DNA of 6,352 nt from Clostridiales bacterium (GTDB taxonomy: Bacteria > Bacillota > Clostridia > Lachnospirales > WQUN01): NCBI GenBank assembly GCA_031254075.1, contig JAIRVD010000039.1, forward strand, positions 1 through 6,352, written 5' to 3'. A program made the position numbers and the translations under genes. This document shows, piece after piece, positions 1 through 5,788 of the stretch. Each line of letters begins with the position of its first letter. Position 1 is the first letter of the stretch. The notes below the pieces were generated by a model. That model ran no database searches. It had not been told where the DNA came from and was given only the letters and a program-made list of their open reading frames with translations.

Positions 1-211
1 ATTCATCGCCGCTCTTGCCTTTGAGCGTGTCCCATACACAATCGGCCGGTATGCCAATGTCACGCTTATATGGCGGTTTCGAGTATTCATCAGCCATTTT
101 AACGAACAGCAAATAGGTCAACTGTTCGAGATAATCACTTTTCCCGATGCCGTCATCACGGAGAGCGTTAGCCATTGACCATATTTTTTGTCCAACATTT
201 GATTCCGTCAT
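1..211 (-). CDS. hsdM: Type I restriction-modification DNA methyltransferase subunit HsdM, N-terminal part (cut by window edge)
   Basis: HsdM is the methyltransferase subunit of a type I restriction-modification complex; with HsdS it makes N6-methyladenine in the recognition site and protects host DNA. Only the first 70 residues are visible, and the rest lies beyond the left edge. They match the helical HsdM N-terminal domain: after the start come IWSMANALRDDGIGKSDY (residues 10-27) and LEQLTYLLFVKMADE (28-42), the family's characteristic 'W..an.LR...d..yl..ltyLLFlKm.DE' pattern. The SAM-binding and NPPF/NPPY catalytic motifs would be further on and cannot be checked. The start ATG (209-211) has an AGGAGG site 8 nt upstream that lies just at the end of hsdR, with 15 nt between the hsdR stop and this start, so the two genes are co-transcribed and probably translationally linked. 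Identification is strong for the family; completeness and activity are unknown. Confidence 0.9.
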   Translation of the reverse strand, partial: MTESNVGQKIWSMANALRDDGIGKSDYLEQLTYLLFVKMADEYSKPPYKRDIGIPADCVWDTLKGKSGDE

Positions 212-219
212 TATGTTAT

Positions 220-225
220 CCTCCT
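220..225 (-). promoter_or_regulatory. Ribosome binding site of hsdM
   Basis: AGGAGG read on the minus strand, 8 nt before the hsdM ATG. It begins one base after the hsdR stop codon (TAA, 227-229), so ribosomes finishing hsdR end on the hsdM initiation site. This supports the chosen hsdM start and operonic coupling. Confidence 0.8.
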
Positions 226-226
226 A

Positions 227-2977
227 TTATGCCGCTAAAAGCGCATAATTCATTTCATCAAGCAAACTCTCGTATTCATCCCCGAATAGTTCATAAAACT
301 TCCCCAATCCTCCGCGTCTGTCAAATGGTGATAAACCAAGATGTTCGGGTATAACAGACATTGAAGCGGCTATGTGGTCGCGCAGCATACGAAGCCATTC
401 CATTTGTTCCTCTGTAAATTTCAATGAACCGCTTTGCTTTTTAAGCGTCCAGTCACGAAAACGCCGCGCTACATCTATTGAAAATGTGTTTAATTCCGCC
501 GTTTGTCCCAACTGGAAACGTACAAGGGATATAATATCCGCAAGCTGATTGACAACGCTTTTTGCTCGGACTTTTTCGGGTTGCCGTATTGAATATGCCA
601 TCCATAATTTTTCGGGCGGCATATTTTCGTTAATCAATGCGTCATATAGCGTTTTCACCATTTCGAGCGTTAAGGGTCTTTCCTTGTAACTCTGGTTATA
701 TATGACTTCGAGGGCATCAATAATTTCCCGATTATCTTCAATAAACTTTGCGAATGATTCAACCACCTCGCCTGCTTTCTGTGCTTGGTCGGTATCCCAT
801 CCGCTGAACGTGACCCTATCTGTATTTACATTGTCGATGATTTGGTCGTGGCTTTTACGGACATTTTCAATATAATCGCGTACTTCCGGCTTATTGAACG
901 GCACAGACGCGGTTGTTATCATGTCGTCGCGGATTTCATCAATATATTCTGGCAATTTATCAGCAGAGATAATATTTCCGTATTTTTCACGGACAGCTTC
1001 TTCAATTTTATCCTCGTCAAAAGCATTAAGTAGATTCGCGGCAATCTCAATAACGGGAGTATCGAAAACTTCCGAAAATTTTACTCGTTCTTTTTCGGTC
1101 ATAACCTTGTCGAGCTTCGCAAGCCGCCCTGCAAGGGTTGTTAAAGTATCTTCATCACGCGCACCCATTGCAACGCTCGTCATTAAATCCTTCAATGAAA
1201 CTGTCGGTTTGCGTTCCAACTGGCGCGATGTTGATTTTTGCGATTTCGTAACGCCAACAGCGTCAACAACGATAAACCCAAGTTTTCTTTGGGTTGCGGA
1301 GGGCGATACCCTTTTCAAATCGTCCTCGCCGAGTGTACGGGTAGCGCGTCCGAGCATCTGCTCGAAATAGTTTTTACTCCGTACATCACGCATAAATAAC
1401 AAACACTCAATCGGCTTCACATCCGTACCCGTAGCAATCATATCAACCGTTACGGCGACGCGCGGGTAATAATCGTTACGAAATGCGGTCAGTATGCTTT
1501 TCGGGTCTTCCGTAGAACCGTAAGTCACTTTTTTGCAAAATTCGTTGCCTTCGCCAAACTCCTCTCGGATTATCGTGATAATGTCATCCGCATGGCTGTC
1601 CGTTTTTGCGAACACAAGGGTTTTAGGCAACTCTTGTCTGCCGGGGAACATTTCTCTCCATGCCCCGCAAAACGCCTGTATAACGCTTCTTATCTGTGTG
1701 GGATTCACAATTTCACGGTCAAGCTGCGATGGTCTGTAAGTTATATCTTCCTCAAGCTGTTCCCAACGCTTTTTACGGGAAAGGCGTTCACGGACTTCAA
1801 CGGTCTGTTTGAGTATAATACCGCCTTTGCTCCCGATTTCGGTTTCAATCAAATATGTACCATCACGCCCGACATTGACATTATCAAGCACCGCTTGTTC
1901 GTGGGTATATTCGCTAACGATGTTTTTATTGAAGAACGCGAAGGTGCGGCTGTCCGGCGTAGCGGTTAAGCCGATAAGAAAAGCGTCAAAATAATCTAAA
2001 ACCTGCTGCCATACGTTATAAATGGAACGGTGGCATTCGTCTATGATGATAAAATCAAAGAACTCCGGCGGATATGCGGGGTTATATGCCACATCACGCG
2101 GAGCGCCTGTGATTTTCTGCTCGTTTAACGATTCTGTTTCAACGGACTCGTCCATTTCTTCACCGCGCAGAATTGCGTACATACGTTGAATCGTACTTAT
2201 ACAGACTTTTGTGTCCGTTGGTATGTATGATGAATTAAGGCGGCGCAAAACATATTGCTCCGAAAATAACCGTCCGCTGTCGGAGGGTCTATAATTCAAA
2301 AACTCGCTTTCCGCTTGTTCGCCAAGATTTTTTGTATCAACAAGGAACAGAACGCGCCGTGCATTGGCGTGTTTTAACAGGCGGTAAACGGATGTAATTG
2401 CTGTAAAAGTTTTTCCTGCGCCGGTTGCCATTTGAATAAGCGCACGGGGTTTATTATCGGCAAAGGATTTTTCAAGGTTGCCAATCGCGGCAATTTGGCA
2501 ATCACGGAATCCTTGCGTGTCAAACTGCGGAAATGACTTTAAGCGGTTTCGTAATGTATCATCTTCTTTAAGCCAAGCCGCTAACATATCGGGACGATAA
2601 AATGAAAATACATTACGCGAACGCGCTTTTGTATCGACATAATCACAAAAGTTGGTTTTTAACCCTGTTGTTTCGTAGGCAAATCGAATATTCGGTATTT
2701 CAGAGAGATATTTTAATCCGCTTTCTGCATATCGTTTAGACTGTTCAGCAACGTCAGTCAATGAAAATCCTTTATCCTCTGCTTTCGCTTCAATTACACC
2801 AACGGGTTTGCCACCAATAAATAATAGATAATCTACGGGCCCGCTGTTGGTTGGGAACTCGCCAACGGCAACACCAAGCGAAGCGGTACGATTAAAACCC
2901 TTCATGTCTTGAAGAATGAATCCCGCTTCGGTCAGCATTTTATCAATATTTATACGCGCTTTTGCTTCGGGTGTCAT
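227..2977 (-). CDS. hsdR: Type I restriction enzyme endonuclease/translocase subunit HsdR (EcoEI/EcoAI-like)
   Basis: HsdR is the motor and nuclease subunit of the type I complex: it translocates unmodified DNA using ATP and cleaves far from the recognition site. Visible parts, in order: an N-terminal PD-(D/E)XK nuclease domain with D49 and E63-A-K65; Walker A ATGAGKT (184-190); DECH motif II (313-316); motif III TAT (338-340); a second RecA domain with TGTD (516-519) and motif VI QMLGRATR (540-547); and a helical C-terminal region (about 740-916) resembling the EcoEI_R_C domain, with IYNQ near 759-762. All key residues are present, so the gene looks intact. At 916 aa it is closer to the shorter EcoEI/EcoAI type (about 810 aa) than to EcoKI (about 1170). 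The start ATG (2975-2977) has GGGAGG 7 nt upstream. The gene sits 21 nt after the small DNA-binding gene and 15 nt before hsdM. Family assignment is very secure; the type IB-like grouping is inferred from length and domains. Confidence 0.96.
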   Translation of the reverse strand: MTPEAKARINIDKMLTEAGFILQDMKGFNRTASLGVAVGEFPTNSGPVDYLLFIGGKPVGVIEAKAEDKGFSLTDVAEQSKRYAESGLKYLSEIPNIRFAYETTGLKTNFCDYVDTKARSRNVFSFYRPDMLAAWLKEDDTLRNRLKSFPQFDTQGFRDCQIAAIGNLEKSFADNKPRALIQMATGAGKTFTAITSVYRLLKHANARRVLFLVDTKNLGEQAESEFLNYRPSDSGRLFSEQYVLRRLNSSYIPTDTKVCISTIQRMYAILRGEEMDESVETESLNEQKITGAPRDVAYNPAYPPEFFDFIIIDECHRSIYNVWQQVLDYFDAFLIGLTATPDSRTFAFFNKNIVSEYTHEQAVLDNVNVGRDGTYLIETEIGSKGGIILKQTVEVRERLSRKKRWEQLEEDITYRPSQLDREIVNPTQIRSVIQAFCGAWREMFPGRQELPKTLVFAKTDSHADDIITIIREEFGEGNEFCKKVTYGSTEDPKSILTAFRNDYYPRVAVTVDMIATGTDVKPIECLLFMRDVRSKNYFEQMLGRATRTLGEDDLKRVSPSATQRKLGFIVVDAVGVTKSQKSTSRQLERKPTVSLKDLMTSVAMGARDEDTLTTLAGRLAKLDKVMTEKERVKFSEVFDTPVIEIAANLLNAFDEDKIEEAVREKYGNIISADKLPEYIDEIRDDMITTASVPFNKPEVRDYIENVRKSHDQIIDNVNTDRVTFSGWDTDQAQKAGEVVESFAKFIEDNREIIDALEVIYNQSYKERPLTLEMVKTLYDALINENMPPEKLWMAYSIRQPEKVRAKSVVNQLADIISLVRFQLGQTAELNTFSIDVARRFRDWTLKKQSGSLKFTEEQMEWLRMLRDHIAASMSVIPEHLGLSPFDRRGGLGKFYELFGDEYESLLDEMNYALLAA

Positions 2978-2998
2978 TTGCGTTCCTCCCGTGTTTCA

Positions 2999-3190
2999 TT
3001 ATTCTTTTGGTTTGCGACCCGGTTTAAGCATACCTGTTCGAGTAGGTTTCTGTGCGTTTTCAGGTATAGCCCATGTATTTCCAAATTTCGATGCACCTTC
3101 AATTTTACCCATCTTGCAGAGGTATTGAACTTGCCGAGAAGATATATCCCATTTTTTTGCCATTACTTCGGCTTGCACATATCCTTCCAT
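2999..3190 (-). CDS. Small winged helix-turn-helix DNA-binding protein, first gene of the hsd operon
   Basis: A 63-residue protein with an excisionase/MerR-like helix-turn-helix: helix 1 about 5-15 (VQAEVMAKKWD), the turn and recognition helix about 16-28 (ISSRQVQYLCKMG), then a short wing with GNTWAIP (37-43), the tryptophan-Ile-Pro being typical of this fold. The tail is basic and Pro/Gly-rich (KPGRKPKE, 56-63), loosely like an AT-hook. Small proteins of this kind are often encoded beside restriction systems and other defence genes in Firmicutes; their exact role is mostly untested. The ATG (3188-3190) has GGAGG 6 nt upstream, and the stop lies 21 nt before hsdR. It is the first gene after a consensus promoter, so it would be made together with HsdR. 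Autoregulation or control of restriction timing is an inference from position, not shown by the sequence. An excisionase role is less likely because no integrase is visible. Confidence 0.82.
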   Translation of the reverse strand: MEGYVQAEVMAKKWDISSRQVQYLCKMGKIEGASKFGNTWAIPENAQKPTRTGMLKPGRKPKE

Positions 3191-3228
3191 TTTCGCCCTC
3201 CAAAGTCAAAGCACAATAATACATTTTA

Positions 3229-3257
3229 ATTATATTCGTTTATTCGATAAATGTCAA
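3229..3257 (-). promoter_or_regulatory. Sigma-A promoter of the restriction operon
   Basis: On the minus strand TTGACA (3257-3252) is followed by a 17-bp spacer and TATAAT (3234-3229): both hexamers match the vegetative consensus perfectly at the ideal spacing. Transcription should start near 3222, giving a leader of about 30 nt before the small DNA-binding gene, with its GGAGG at 3201-3197. The AT-rich stretch upstream of the -35 could act as an UP element. Such a strong promoter in front of a restriction operon suggests that it needs a repressor to be kept in check. Confidence 0.85.
3239..3251. promoter_or_regulatory. Palindrome in the promoter spacer, candidate operator
   Basis: TTTAT-TCG-ATAAA is an inverted repeat with 5-bp arms around a 3-bp centre, lying wholly between the -10 and -35 hexamers of the hsd promoter. 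A protein bound here would block RNA polymerase. The small winged-helix protein made from this promoter is the obvious candidate ligand. The arms are short and AT-rich, so chance is a real alternative. Confidence 0.35.
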
Positions 3258-3278
3258 GAAGAATTTTATTTTCCTACA

Positions 3279-3304
3279 TTATATATATATATAATATATA
3301 TATA
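3279..3304. repeat. TA dinucleotide tract in the divergent intergenic region
   Basis: A 26-bp run of alternating T and A, broken by TT at 3279-3280 and AA at 3293-3294, so it is largely self-complementary. It separates the hsd promoter from the ldcA start. It contains a TATAAT (3290-3295) on the plus strand that could serve as the ldcA -10, but no good -35 stands 16-18 bp upstream (the bases there are T-rich only). The tract could melt easily, form a cruciform, or vary in length by slippage. Confidence 0.6.
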
Positions 3305-3306
3305 CG

Positions 3307-3335
3307 GAAATGAGATGCCGGAAATGAGAATGCCG
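3307..3335 (+). repeat. Imperfect tandem duplication across the ldcA start
   Basis: GAAATGAGATGCCG (3307-3320) is followed at once by GAAATGAGAATGCCG (3321-3335); the second copy differs only by one extra A. The unit contains ATG triplets, so the duplication creates several competing start codons (3310, 3315, 3324, 3330). Those at 3315, 3324 and 3330 share the ldcA frame, while the one at 3310 does not. Confidence 0.75.
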
Positions 3336-4208
3336 AAACATTTACGCGCAGGCGAAACGGTAGCGATAACGGCGGCAAGCGGACCCGTTAACGGGCAGAA
3401 GCTGGCGGCGGGGGTGAAAATTCTTGAGAATATGGGGTTGCGGGTCGTTGTAATGGAAAGTTGTTTTCTGACGCATGAATATTTCGCCGGAACGGATGCG
3501 CGACGGTTGCATGATTTGCATTGTGCGTTTGGGGATAAAAAAATTCGCGCAGTTTTTTGCGCGCGCGGCGGATATGGTGCGGGGCGGCTTCTGCCGCATT
3601 TGGATTATCATATGATAAAACAGAACCCGAAAATATTCGCGGGCTACAGCGACGCAACCGCGCTGCATATTGTGCTGAATCAATTTTGCGAATTAATAAC
3701 ATTTCACGCGCCGATGCCCGCCGCAGACTTATGTAACGCGGATGAAGCAACACTTGAAACGTTCAAAAAAAATGTTTTCGGGCAACCGCCAGATTTTCCG
3801 CCGGGAAAAATAATTTCGCACGGCAGAGCGCGCGGAATTCTCACCGGCGGAAATCTTACGCTGATTGCGGCATCATTGGGAACGCCGTATGAAATAGAAA
3901 CCCGGGGGCGAATCCTGTTTCTTGAGGAAACGCAGGAGCCGCCGTACCGGGTAGACAGGTTGCTTTTGCAATTGAAGCACGCGGGGAAATTGAAGCACGC
4001 GGCGGGATTTTTGCTCGGTGATTTTTCGCCCGAAACGGCGGAAACAATAAAGCCCGCCGTAAGCGAGCTTTTAATTCCGGAGGGCAAACCGATAATTGCG
4101 GGCTTGCCGTGCGGACATACCATGCCGAATATTACATTGCCGCTGGGGCAATCAATTCAAATATCTACGGAATCATTACATCCAATTCAAATATTGTCCC
4201 ATTTTTGA
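3315..4208 (+). CDS. ldcA: LD-carboxypeptidase, peptidase family S66 (LdcA-like)
   Basis: S66 enzymes are cytoplasmic serine peptidases; LdcA removes the terminal D-Ala from murein tetrapeptides during peptidoglycan recycling. The family pattern is clear: an N-terminal domain starting LRAGETVAITAASGPV (10-25), ARGGYGAGRLLP (83-94), nucleophile Ser112 in GYSDAT (110-115), Glu204 in FLEE (202-205), and His268 in LPCGHTMP (264-271). LLGDF (233-237) and LPLG (275-278) are also typical. At 297 aa the length is normal and there is no signal peptide. The related MccF (microcin C7 immunity) branch is possible but not favoured. The start is uncertain: 3315 gives the longest form, but no strong Shine-Dalgarno precedes it; ATG 3330, giving MPKHLRAGETV, fits the usual family N-terminus as well. 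After LPLG the protein runs on for 19 residues, the last 14 encoded antisense to the end of the cheX-like gene (44-bp tail-to-tail overlap). Confidence 0.92.
   Translation: MPEMRMPKHLRAGETVAITAASGPVNGQKLAAGVKILENMGLRVVVMESCFLTHEYFAGTDARRLHDLHCAFGDKKIRAVFCARGGYGAGRLLPHLDYHMIKQNPKIFAGYSDATALHIVLNQFCELITFHAPMPAADLCNADEATLETFKKNVFGQPPDFPPGKIISHGRARGILTGGNLTLIAASLGTPYEIETRGRILFLEETQEPPYRVDRLLLQLKHAGKLKHAAGFLLGDFSPETAETIKPAVSELLIPEGKPIIAGLPCGHTMPNITLPLGQSIQISTESLHPIQILSHF
3970..4002 (+). repeat. 15-bp direct repeat inside ldcA
   Basis: AATTGAAGCACGCGG occurs at 3970-3984 and again, identically, at 3988-4002, a period of 18 bp or six codons. It encodes LKHAGK followed by LKHAAG (residues 220-231). 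The protein here does not seem longer than other S66 enzymes, so the second copy seems to replace rather than add sequence. Confidence 0.7.
4153..4194. repeat. 12-bp direct repeat flanking the cheX-like stop codon
   Basis: CAATTCAAATAT is present at 4153-4164 and 4183-4194 with a 30-bp period. The copies bracket the cheX-like stop (4165-4167). On the minus strand one copy encodes part of the final IFEL motif and the other follows the stop. On the plus strand they encode SIQIS and PIQIL in the ldcA tail. A local duplication at the gene junction would explain it. Confidence 0.65.
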
Positions 4209-4638
4209 ATGTTAACGGAACGCAAACAACCTTCGATACCTTTTCGGAAAAAGGAAAATCTGACGCGGAGGCGTTCATCCTAAGTTGCGGCGGTTTTATA
4301 TCAACGATAATTTCCTTGCCGGAAAAAACGGTTGCGACGTTTCCGGAAATAATATTCGCAATCTCGGAAACGGCAGATTTCGCCATTTCATCTTTGAGGT
4401 CGGAAACGGGCATACCCATCATCATACACGAAGCAATATAACAGCCTGCGGCTTCTTCCATATTGTAAACTACCTCGCCCTCGAACGCGCCGAAAATATC
4501 AATAGAAACCGTGACCTCGGAAGGCGAATACGGCTTTGTTTTAACGAAAATTTTTCCGAGTGTCGGAGTTTCCTGGCACACGGAAGCGAAAACGCGTTGT
4601 GCGCCCTGAACAAAAGCATTTACATAAGAGGCATCCAT
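4165..4638 (-). CDS. cheX: CheX/CheC-family protein (probable CheY-P phosphatase)
   Basis: CheX and CheC proteins dephosphorylate the response regulator CheY-P. This 157-residue protein has the size of CheX and carries one helix with the family signature S88-xxx-E92-xx-N95 (in SAVSEIANIISGN); the Glu and Asn are the catalytic pair in studied family members. The flanking segments fit the fold: strands around VTVSIDIFGAFEGEVVYNM (42-60), a Met-rich helix at 64-75 (AGCYIASCMMMG), and a C-terminal strand TIFELDV (148-154). One active site, as in CheX, rather than two as in CheC. The start (4636-4638) lies 2 nt after the gerW-like stop, with GGGGA 6 nt upstream inside gerW, so translation is coupled. 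The 3' end overlaps ldcA by 44 bp. No other chemotaxis gene is visible, so the partner response regulator is unknown and may not be CheY. Family call good, physiological role inferred. Confidence 0.83.
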   Translation of the reverse strand: MDASYVNAFVQGAQRVFASVCQETPTLGKIFVKTKPYSPSEVTVSIDIFGAFEGEVVYNMEEAAGCYIASCMMMGMPVSDLKDEMAKSAVSEIANIISGNVATVFSGKEIIVDIKPPQLRMNASASDFPFSEKVSKVVCVPLTFKNGTIFELDVMIP

Positions 4639-4640
4639 TA

Positions 4641-5039
4641 TTATTCCCCAATCTCAACCGCGTCTTTCTTCTCTTTTTTATCTGATTTATCGAACAGACT
4701 GCCGAGATTCAATTTCGAAAGAATTCCCGGCACCATATCAATGAGTTTGCTTACGCTTTCGGTGCTTTTTACATTAACAAGTTGAACCGTTCCGTCTACG
4801 ATTACAACGACTGCCGACGGTGTTATTTTCGCGCCGATTGCGCCGCCGCCTGCCGTTCCCGGTTTTTTATCGCCGTTAGAGCTGTCGGCAAGCCCCGTTC
4901 CCATACCGAAGGTTACGTCTATCAGCGGCACGATAATTGTGTTTCCGAAATGCACCGCTTCACCTACAACGGTTTTGGTCGAAACAAAATCCTCCATTTT
5001 GGAAAAAAGCAATTGCAAATTTTCGTTCACGCTGCTCAT
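4641..5039 (-). CDS. ytfJ: GerW/YtfJ-family sporulation protein
   Basis: The protein matches the Spore_YtfJ family: an N-terminal helix (NENLQLLFSKMEDFVSTKTV), VVGEAVHFGNTIIVPLIDVTFGMGTG with the characteristic invariant 'iipv..v.fG.g.G' strand, a Gly-rich segment (PGTAGGGAIGAKITPSAVVV), and a C-terminal Lys/Glu-rich tail. In Bacillus subtilis the homologue GerW (YtfJ) is a spore protein needed for normal L-alanine germination; members also occur in organisms where the role is unknown. Two starts are possible. ATG 5048 overlaps the upstream stop as ATGA but has AAAGGG directly against it. ATG 5039 has the same AAAGGG at a workable 9-nt spacing and gives MSSVNENLQ, the more typical N-terminus, so it is preferred; the difference is three residues. 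The gene follows the YtfI-like gene, the same order as the B. subtilis ytfI-ytfJ pair, and precedes cheX by 2 nt. Confidence 0.9.
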   Translation of the reverse strand: MSSVNENLQLLFSKMEDFVSTKTVVGEAVHFGNTIIVPLIDVTFGMGTGLADSSNGDKKPGTAGGGAIGAKITPSAVVVIVDGTVQLVNVKSTESVSKLIDMVPGILSKLNLGSLFDKSDKKEKKDAVEIGE

Positions 5040-5044
5040 TTTTA

Positions 5045-5788
5045 TCATCCCTTTCGCAACATTTTTATAATAAGCGCGAATATCGGTTTACGTGTAGCAA
5101 GCCGAATCATCGGCAAGCTTAAACGAAGTATATTGATATTTCCTCGCATTTTTACCCGTGCGTTGAACGCTTCGGCGTTAAAATCGCCCGCTATTCGGAA
5201 ATTTTGAAAACGAAACATTCCTGCGGCGGCGTCAACCCTCCCTATAACCACGCCCGTCGTAACCGGGCTCTCAAATCCACTCACCGCGTCAAAATACTTA
5301 GGACGCAACAATACGGCGATTTTTTTTAACGCCGTAAATACATACTTAATCATAGTTTTTACTTGGATTTCTGTCAAGACATCATATGCCCCTTTGAATT
5401 TTTTTAAAATGCTTTCTTCTGTTTTTTTTTCTTCGACAGGCGTTTCCTTTTTCAATTCGGGAGGTTTTTCTGTTTTTTCCGGCGGAATAATTTTTTCTTG
5501 CGGGATAATTTCTTCTCTTGATGAAATTATTTTTTTCGGTTTTTTCTTTTTCTTCGTGCCGAATTTAAACCACGCGATTTGAAAAACAAGTTTATCTCTG
5601 CCGTTTTTATATTTATATGATACGCGCAGAAAATTGAAAAGATAGCTTGCATTTAAATTGAGGAAAGTTTTTTTCTCGTCATAAGAAGCCGCGACATTGT
5701 ATTTTATCGGAATCGCCAAAAGTATAATAATCAGCAAAACGAATGCGGAAATCGCGGCGACAATCCAAAGCAAAACCTGTAAAATCAT
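5045..5788 (-). CDS. ytfI: YtfI-like DUF2953 membrane-anchored protein
   Basis: A 247-residue protein with one strong N-terminal membrane segment (about 4-28, VLLWIVAAISAFVLLIIILL), then a beta-rich stretch (30-78, including YNVAASYDEKKTFLNLNASY) and a highly charged linker (79-130) with KKKKKPKK and the tandem motif IIPQEK-IIPPEK (95-105). The C-terminal part has the DUF2953 hallmark: LLRPKYFDAVSGFESP (160-175) followed by TTGVVIGRVDAAAG (177-190). Function is not known in biochemical terms; the family is repeatedly found directly before the gerW/ytfJ gene in spore formers, as here, which points to a joint role. No signal peptidase site is obvious, so it is probably membrane-anchored. The start ATG (5786-5788) overlaps the upstream stop as ATGA. 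An A9 run lies in the linker codons (5422-5430). Confidence 0.82.
   Translation of the reverse strand: MILQVLLWIVAAISAFVLLIIILLAIPIKYNVAASYDEKKTFLNLNASYLFNFLRVSYKYKNGRDKLVFQIAWFKFGTKKKKKPKKIISSREEIIPQEKIIPPEKTEKPPELKKETPVEEKKTEESILKKFKGAYDVLTEIQVKTMIKYVFTALKKIAVLLRPKYFDAVSGFESPVTTGVVIGRVDAAAGMFRFQNFRIAGDFNAEAFNARVKMRGNINILRLSLPMIRLATRKPIFALIIKMLRKG
5049..5053 (-). promoter_or_regulatory. Ribosome binding site deciding the GerW-family start
   Basis: AAGGG on the minus strand. It abuts ATG 5048 with no spacer but stands 9 nt from ATG 5039, so it favours initiation at 5039. It lies within the last codons of the YtfI-like gene. Confidence 0.45.

Noticed and set aside
2909..3229. Plus-strand open frame of 106 codons opposite the small DNA-binding gene
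   Set aside because: It is antisense to hsdR and the winged-helix gene, rich in Cys/Phe with no family resemblance, and those minus-strand genes have ribosome binding sites and clear motifs.
3290..3295. TATAAT as a confident ldcA promoter
   Set aside because: It sits inside a TA tract where such a hexamer is expected by chance, and no good -35 is present at 16-18 bp. It is kept only as a possibility in the tract entry.
3704..4123. Minus-strand open frame of 139 codons opposite ldcA
   Set aside because: It is a shadow of the GC-rich ldcA codons. The plus-strand protein has the full S66 catalytic set.
4136..4152. Hairpin ATTGCC-GCTGG-GGCAAT just past the cheX-like stop as a terminator
   Set aside because: The stem is only 6 bp, it lies within the ldcA coding sequence, and no T-rich run follows on either strand. 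It is not convincing as an intrinsic terminator.
4285..4785. Plus-strand open frame of 166 codons opposite the cheX-like and gerW-like genes
   Set aside because: It spans two recognisable minus-strand genes, has no recognisable domain, and reads as antisense composition.
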